NCBI RefSeq assembly: GCF_019703515.2
Contig: NC_059385.1
Span: 27,136,001 to 27,200,000 of the forward strand
Length of the DNA: 64,000 nt
Direction of reading: 5' to 3'
Source of the DNA: Myxocyprinus asiaticus
Lineage: Eukaryota; Chordata; Actinopteri; Cypriniformes; Catostomidae
In this document: positions 58,257 through 64,000 of the stretch, in pieces
Position numbering within the stretch: position 1 is the stretch's first letter
Layout of the letters: each line of letters begins with the position of its first letter
The notes under the pieces: model-generated
Database searches by the model: none
Told to the model about the DNA's origin: nothing
What the model saw: only the letters and a program-made list of their open reading frames with translations
Made by a program: the position numbers and the translations under genes

Positions 58257-61143
58257 TCTAATGCTTCCTCTTTTGGAGACAGTATTTTGTACCGGCAGAT
58301 AAAACCTAAATATAATCAGGCTTCAGATTAAGCCTCCTCAATTCTTGCTCAGTCTGACTGCAATAGATCCAACCCTTAATTTAGTGATAATGATGTCTGT
58401 TTTATCCAGACCTGGCATCTATAGTAGATTCAGTCAAAACCAACAGATAAAGAAAAACAAGCTTGTATCTGCGAGACGTCTTTTGTTGACACACAGAACA
58501 TGAATCTGATTAAATTGGCAGCAGAACAAATCCTCCAGTGGAATAACTCAATGCAGGCTGACTGAGGCAGTAGACTGCCACATGCAGAGAGCTAACAAGC
58601 CGAGAAGAGAAACTAGATTATCCCTTTACAGAGAAGACAGTATAGATTCATGTTATTTTCCAAAGCAGGGTTTTTTGTTTGTTTGTTTGTTGTTTGTTTT
58701 TTAGAAAAGAATGCCCATCACTGATTTTGAATAGCACTTAGTCTTTCATTTAAATTATGCAAGTTTCATTAAGCAAAATTATGGAAACTTAGCACACCCA
58801 AAAATGGCCCTCATTTGCATAACCTTAAATTTTACTGATAGCAAATGGTGATTTTTTTATGATGCATGGATGAGACCCATACTTGTCTTGGAGACAAGGA
58901 TCTCGCCGTGAGAACATGAAGATGATTGGCCCACTTTTCAAAAGACCCTGTGTTACCATGGTGACCATACACATTACCTATCAAGGCATCTGGCTCCGCC
59001 ACGGCGATTCATCTCATTGTGTCGTTAACAAATCTTATTGTGTGTTTAATGTGATTAGAGGAACCATCCCTGCATCAAATCTGCCACAGGCTTTCCAAGA
59101 GGAAATGAGTAAAGCAGGACCTTTGAAATTCACTGGCCATATCGTAACTCAAAGCATGGACAGGTTTGTGCCAACAAATCGGTGGTTTTCCAACATTCAC
59201 TAATAATTAAGCAAATCAAGGTTTTGAATACTTCTATTTGAAAAAAATAAAGTGTATTTTAGCAAACAGAAACCATGTTAAAGTGATAGCTGCCCCAAAA
59301 ATTTAAAATCTGTCATTACTGGATCACCCTCATGTTTTAAACACGTATTTTCAGTGGAAAAGAAAAGGAGATGTTATGTAAAATTTTTGCATCAGTCACC
59401 ATTCACTGTTATTGCATCTTTTTTCAAACAAGGAAAGTGAATAGTGACTGAGGCTGACATTCTGTCACACATCCTTTGTATTTGTAACAAAGCCATACAG
59501 GTTTGAAACAGCATGAGGGTGAGTAAATTATGATAAAATTTTAATTTTGGGGCGAGCTAACCCAATGACATGTTTAACTTCAAGCTTCTCTGTGTTTGTG
59601 AAATACTTGCGATAACCTGCCCGAACCAAAAAAACAAAAACAACTACTCAGGGTTTTGATTAATCCTAGATTAGAGTTAGGTTAAGGATAAATTTAGTCT
59701 TATATTTAACTAAAGATTGCTCATTAGACAATACAAATAAACCACCACCCCCCCCCCAAAAAAAAAGCAGTCAAATATTAGGCTTAAGTTTGAGCCACAA
59801 ACAAAGTCAACACAGTGAGAGGAAGTTGCATTGCAAATTGTTGGATTTCTGCACCACTGAAGTAACCTTATCAGTTTGGGGGAAAGCATCAGTTTTCCGT
59901 GATATACTGTACCTATGTATCACCCGAGAGACGAGAGAGGAATCTTTTCCTTCCCGACATAGTTAATTCAGTGATGTGCAGTGAAACTACAGTAAACTGT
60001 TGCTAGGACACCTGTTCACAACTGAGCTCTCTGTGACTCCACATCAACAATTCCCATATCTCACATTCCTGGAATGCCATCCTTCACCGCAAGTATTACC
60101 TCCTCCACATTGTTCCTGTTGCTTTTTCACTGTCCTGTCCCAAACAACTATGTCCAGTGTAATCTCTTGGTTCATTTATTATCCTTCTTGTAGTAGGGCT
60201 TGATCATATAGTAAAAAATAAACATGGCATTCATCATCCTTTTGACGATATTTAAAAACATAATAAATTAATAAATAAAAACATCAATATTAATATATTT
60301 GCTCAGAAATTGCTTAAAAGGTTGAGGAATTGGTTGAACCATCATCATAATAACTAAATCAGTATAATATGTAAAAAAATTAATATATATTAATATATTT
60401 TTATAATATATATTTTGTAAAATGTATCATTTTAATATTAATAATAATAAAATAACATTTAATTCAAATAATTTTTAACTAAATTAACAGAAAAAGAATG
60501 ATATAAATTTTTTTTCCAATTTCAATACAACTTAAGAATAAGAAATATTTATCTACCCCATATTTTTCTGAAATGTTTTAATATAATGTAAAACACCATG
60601 TTTGTGATTACGTCAATGAATAGTTGAAACGGAGTGCTGAATCGTTTTTATTAAAACAGACTGCTTGAAATGACTGATGGAAATGAATCAAACTCGAATG
60701 CCACTAAAGTTTAAATAAAACACTATTAAAACATCTGTTGTAACATTCTCATAATCGAGAGTTGCGAGATAAGGTAGGATTGTGAAACTAGTCTAATTAC
60801 ACGGTCTTGGAAATTTAGTCTTGCGAACGTTCCTTAACAAATGCACGCCCCAGAATCAAACATGTCTGATTAGCTGTAACTCATGGTTACAGGCTCCGAT
60901 GTCATCTTTGCACGGGGGTTAGAGGGAGTATGTCAGGTTTGTTGGGGCAGAAATGCTTTTGTATTGTTCAGCCAGAGTGGTCCCAGTAGACAGCAACGAA
61001 GTGTGTATGTTTTCCAAGGTGCAACGACTCGGAGTCTTTAGGCTCTCATGTGCTTGATGTTCTAAAACACAAGGTTTGCTTCACATGGGAAAAAGGAATC
61101 GGTCCAACATGTTTTCCAGATAACAGGCCCTGATGTACATGAA
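57716..61143. other. Gene-free stretch: intron or 5' flank
   Basis: It contains (AC)n at 58219-58255, a TTTG run near 58677-58690 and a decayed short MITE at about 59280-59567 (aaagtgatagctgcccc on the left, gagggtgagtaaattatgat on the right). A very AT-rich part lies at 60240-60600. No coding exon or RNA gene is recognisable. Confidence 0.55.
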
Positions 61144-61808
61144 TTAAAGGAACAGTTCACCCAAAAATAAAAATTCTCTTATCATTTACTCACCCTTATG
61201 CCATCCCAGATGTGTATGACTTTCTTTCATCTGCTGAACTTAAAATTAAGATTTTTAGCAGAATCTCTCAGCTCTTTTGGTCCATACAATGCAAGTGAAT
61301 GTGTACCAACATTTTGAAGCTCCATAAGTCACAAAAGTCAGCATAAAAGTAATCCATAAGACTCCAGTGGTAAAATCAACATCTTCAGAAGTAATATAAC
61401 AGGTGTGGGTGAGAAACAGATCTCTTTTACATTCTTCTTCTTGGGTTTTTGGTGATTCACATTCTTCATGTATATATCGCCCCCTACTGGGCAGGGAGAA
61501 GAATTTCAAGCAAAAAAGGAATTAAATATTGTTCTGTTTCTCACCCACACCTATTATATAGCTTCTGAAGATATGGATTAAAACACTGGAGTCGTATGGA
61601 TTACATTTATGATGTCTTTATGTGCTTTTTGGAGCGTTAAAATTCTGCCATCCATTCACTTGCATTGTATAGACCTACGGAGCTGAGATATTCTTCTATA
61701 AATCTTCGTTTGTGTTCTGCAAAAGAAAAAAGTCATACACATCTGGGATTGCATGAGGGTGAGTAAATGAAGAGAAAATGTACATTTTTGGGTGAACTAT
61801 CCCTTTAA
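61144..61808. mobile_element. MITE family 1 copy, long palindromic arms
   Basis: It begins ttaaaggaacagttcaccca and ends ttgggtgaactatcccttta, which are near-perfect inverted ends with TTAA at both borders. Each arm of about 300 bp contains the gcaagtgaatg and catgccatccc/gcatgagggtg motifs in opposite orientation. There is no transposase. Confidence 0.8.
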
Positions 61809-63530
61809 CTATGGCCATAAAGAAAAAACAATGACTACAGGACTAGAGGTTAATTTTAGCTACTTCAATGTTCATAACACCAGAAAACTGCCCACACGTT
61901 ACCCATCTTTAATTAAACAATGTGACATGTTTCTAGCAAAAGTGGTCAGGCAAGAGTGAACATGTTTTGTAGTGTAATTATCACCATTCATATAATGACG
62001 TTAGACTACATACAACCGAGACAGTGGGAAAAAAACAAAACCAAACAATGGTGAGGGAACAAATTCAATTATTATCGCCCGTTAATATCTGAAACTTTGG
62101 GAAAATATAGACCTTGAGGAAAGCTATACACTTTATTGGGCTATCAGCATACAGTCTCGGTGTCAGCTGTGTTATGGCTTCTTTAGCTTTGCCTAACGGC
62201 AACCATGCTATGCTGTGAGGCCACTACCCCAAAGGCCATCTTACGTCAGCTAACCCAAACACTAATACAGCTGACTCCATAACAGGGAAGCATATGACTC
62301 AATTTCAATGCTAATGCTAATGACAGGGCTTTTCAGACTAGTGCTCACCTGATGCCAATATCTAGAGAACATTAGCTCTTTTCCAAAATAAGGATTTTGA
62401 ACATAGGGATTTCATAAAATCCTTCAAAAGAGTTCTAACATCCTGTCTACACCGGACGCGTCCGTTGATGTGACGTGCTGCAATGGCTTGAGGCTGTCTA
62501 CACTGGACACATCGACACGAACATTCTTAACCATTTAATTTGTGTAGTAGCACCAGCGCAAGCAGTGCAAAATGGAACAAGACACCCGTTTATTGTCGCC
62601 GCAACGGACACTTCCAGTGTAGACAACACCACTGATTATAATGGGGTTCTATTACTTCTGACGTGACACGCCGCTCGTGCCCGGTGCAGCCATAAACCAA
62701 ACCAGTTAGTTCCAAGGTGAATCACAACATTACAAACTCTGATTTGAAGTACAAAAAAGTATTTGAAAATCGGACAAAGGTACAAGACCACTGTATGTCA
62801 TCTTTCATGAGGGAACAAACTACAGTCCCATGAAGGATTGCGAATGATGTCATTGAATTAAAAACAATGGAGAAATATAAAACCATTGATTTGAAGTTGT
62901 TGATTACAGTATAGAAACAATATATTTAACATGTTAATTTAGCGCAATTAATTATATAAAAAATAACAAGGAAAAAAAAATTCATGCAATTAATCATGCC
63001 TCCTGATCCATACATACATTTTGTTATAAAATAAATGTCGTTTCCAAACATTAAGCAATTTAAGCTCGAAGTACATTTGTTTTTATGAGCCACGTCAGTA
63101 GAGGGCAGTTGAGCGCACCTCAAAAAAACCTCACAAGCAACGCAGCTACAGAATAAGAGCCGGTCACACAGACGTGTTCTCGACAGCTGGACAAAACACA
63201 ACAGAATACAGGGATCTCGAGACATGATTTTAAAAGTTTTTAAATTACTTTTAACTTGACACAGCAACCTAGAAATGCAGCGTTGATGACAATGAAACCA
63301 GTAAGACACTCCAACGCTTCCTGTAAAAGCAGGACAGATTAGCAAACTCAAGCAGAATGGATTGCTGTCGACTATAGGATTATTCAATGACATAGGAATA
63401 AAACAAACACTATATTCTATAGTTCTAATGACAGTTTTGGTATTGTCTAATTAATGCTTTACTTGAATGCCACAATAATGCAATATGTTTCGATCTGAAT
63501 ATCTGAATTATTATATTTATTGTAGGTCCA
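61809..63530. other. Gene-free stretch with dispersed repeat pieces
   Basis: The stretch 62440-62690 has inverted-related ends (ctgtctacaccggacgcg, then gacacgccgctcgtgcccgg), suggesting a small DNA element. The stretch 62700-62910 resembles 39360-39640. The stretch 62930-63260 is a reverse-complement relative of 28640-28960. No gene is recognised. Confidence 0.5.
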
Positions 63531-63538
63531 AAAATCTC

Positions 63539-63605
63539 AGGAGATCAGCAGTTACAGAAATACTCAAACCAGCCAGTTGAATATTTCTGTAACTGCTGAT
63601 CTCCT
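63539..63605. repeat. Perfect 24-bp hairpin in a repeat fragment
   Basis: The arms 63539-63562 and 63582-63605 are exact reverse complements, starting aggagatcagcagttacaga, with a 19-nt loop. The right side continues into a known-looking dispersed repeat (gggattttcacacacaacag). An inverted fusion of two copies is the likely cause. Confidence 0.85.
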
Positions 63606-63710
63606 GGGATTTTCACACACAACAGTCTCTAGAATTTACTCAGAATGGTGCCAAAAAAAAAAAAAAAAAAAACTTCCAGTGAACAGCAGTTCTGTGGGTG
63701 TGTGTATATA

Positions 63711-64000
63711 CACTACCGGTCAAAAGTTTTGAAACACTTGACTGAAATGTTTCTCATGATCTTAAAAATCTTTTGATCTGAAGGCGTATGTTTAAATGTT
63801 TGAAATTAGTTTTGTAGACAAAAATATAATTGTGCCACCATATTAATTTATTTCATTATAAAACTAAAATTTAATAATAAAATTTTTTTTTTTTTTAAAT
63901 TGATGACTTGGACCAAATAATAAAGAAAAGCAGCCAATAAGTGCCCAACATAGATGGGACCTCCAATACTGTTTAAAAAGCATCCCAGTGTGATTCCTCA
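63711..64000 (+). mobile_element. Start of a Tc1-like element, cut by the window end
   Basis: The sequence cactaccggtcaaaagtttt after a TA-rich border resembles the terminal repeat of Tc1-like fish transposons. The following sequence continues to the end of the window without an open frame. The other end is not visible. Confidence 0.5.

Overview
This is vertebrate nuclear DNA, almost certainly from a teleost and probably a cyprinid-type fish. It is AT-rich and intron-dominated, with dense CA, TA and GTCT microsatellites. It also holds L1-like LINEs with YADD reverse transcriptase, a tRNA-derived SINE, decayed Tc1-like elements and many palindromic MITEs. The species call is inference from repeat content. 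The gene call rests on translated exons.

The one host gene I can support lies on the minus strand from about 55.2 kb down to 30.9 kb. It is a polypyrimidine tract-binding protein, best matched to PTBP3 (ROD1). Twelve coding exons with GT/AG borders join in frame into 513 residues: four RRM domains and the family's C-terminus ending in SFSKSTI. Only the short N-terminal exon or exons and the promoter are missing; they are not recognisable between 55.2 and 64 kb. The gene has a 34-nt frame-breaking exon and a 75-nt in-frame exon at the places where PTBP1 has its regulated exons 11 and 9. Skipping the 34-nt exon gives a stop 20 codons later.

Region by region. From 1 to about 2.3 kb is the 5' half of a minus-strand L1-like element, interrupted by a SINE with a 16-bp target duplication. 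At 3.8-4.8 kb is a CACTG-ended inverted-repeat element. At 5.5-6.3 kb is a second, truncated minus-strand L1, followed at 6.4-7.4 kb by a palindromic MITE. A plus-strand L1 copy with its own 16-bp target duplication fills 7.85-13.02 kb, and its ORF2 is broken by frameshifts. Two Tc1-like relics sit side by side at 13.99-15.48 kb. From 16 to 30 kb I see intergenic sequence or 3' flank with several MITEs, two of which are nested. From 30.9 to 55.2 kb are the ptbp3 exons and introns. The introns carry a 365-bp inverted repeat, a perfect 355-bp tandem duplication and MITEs. From 55.2 to 64 kb is probable first intron or 5' flank with a 33-bp minisatellite organised into 66-bp higher-order units.

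I found no new multi-gene system. The most interesting signals are the conserved autoregulatory exon logic of ptbp3 and the structured repeats inside its pre-mRNA.
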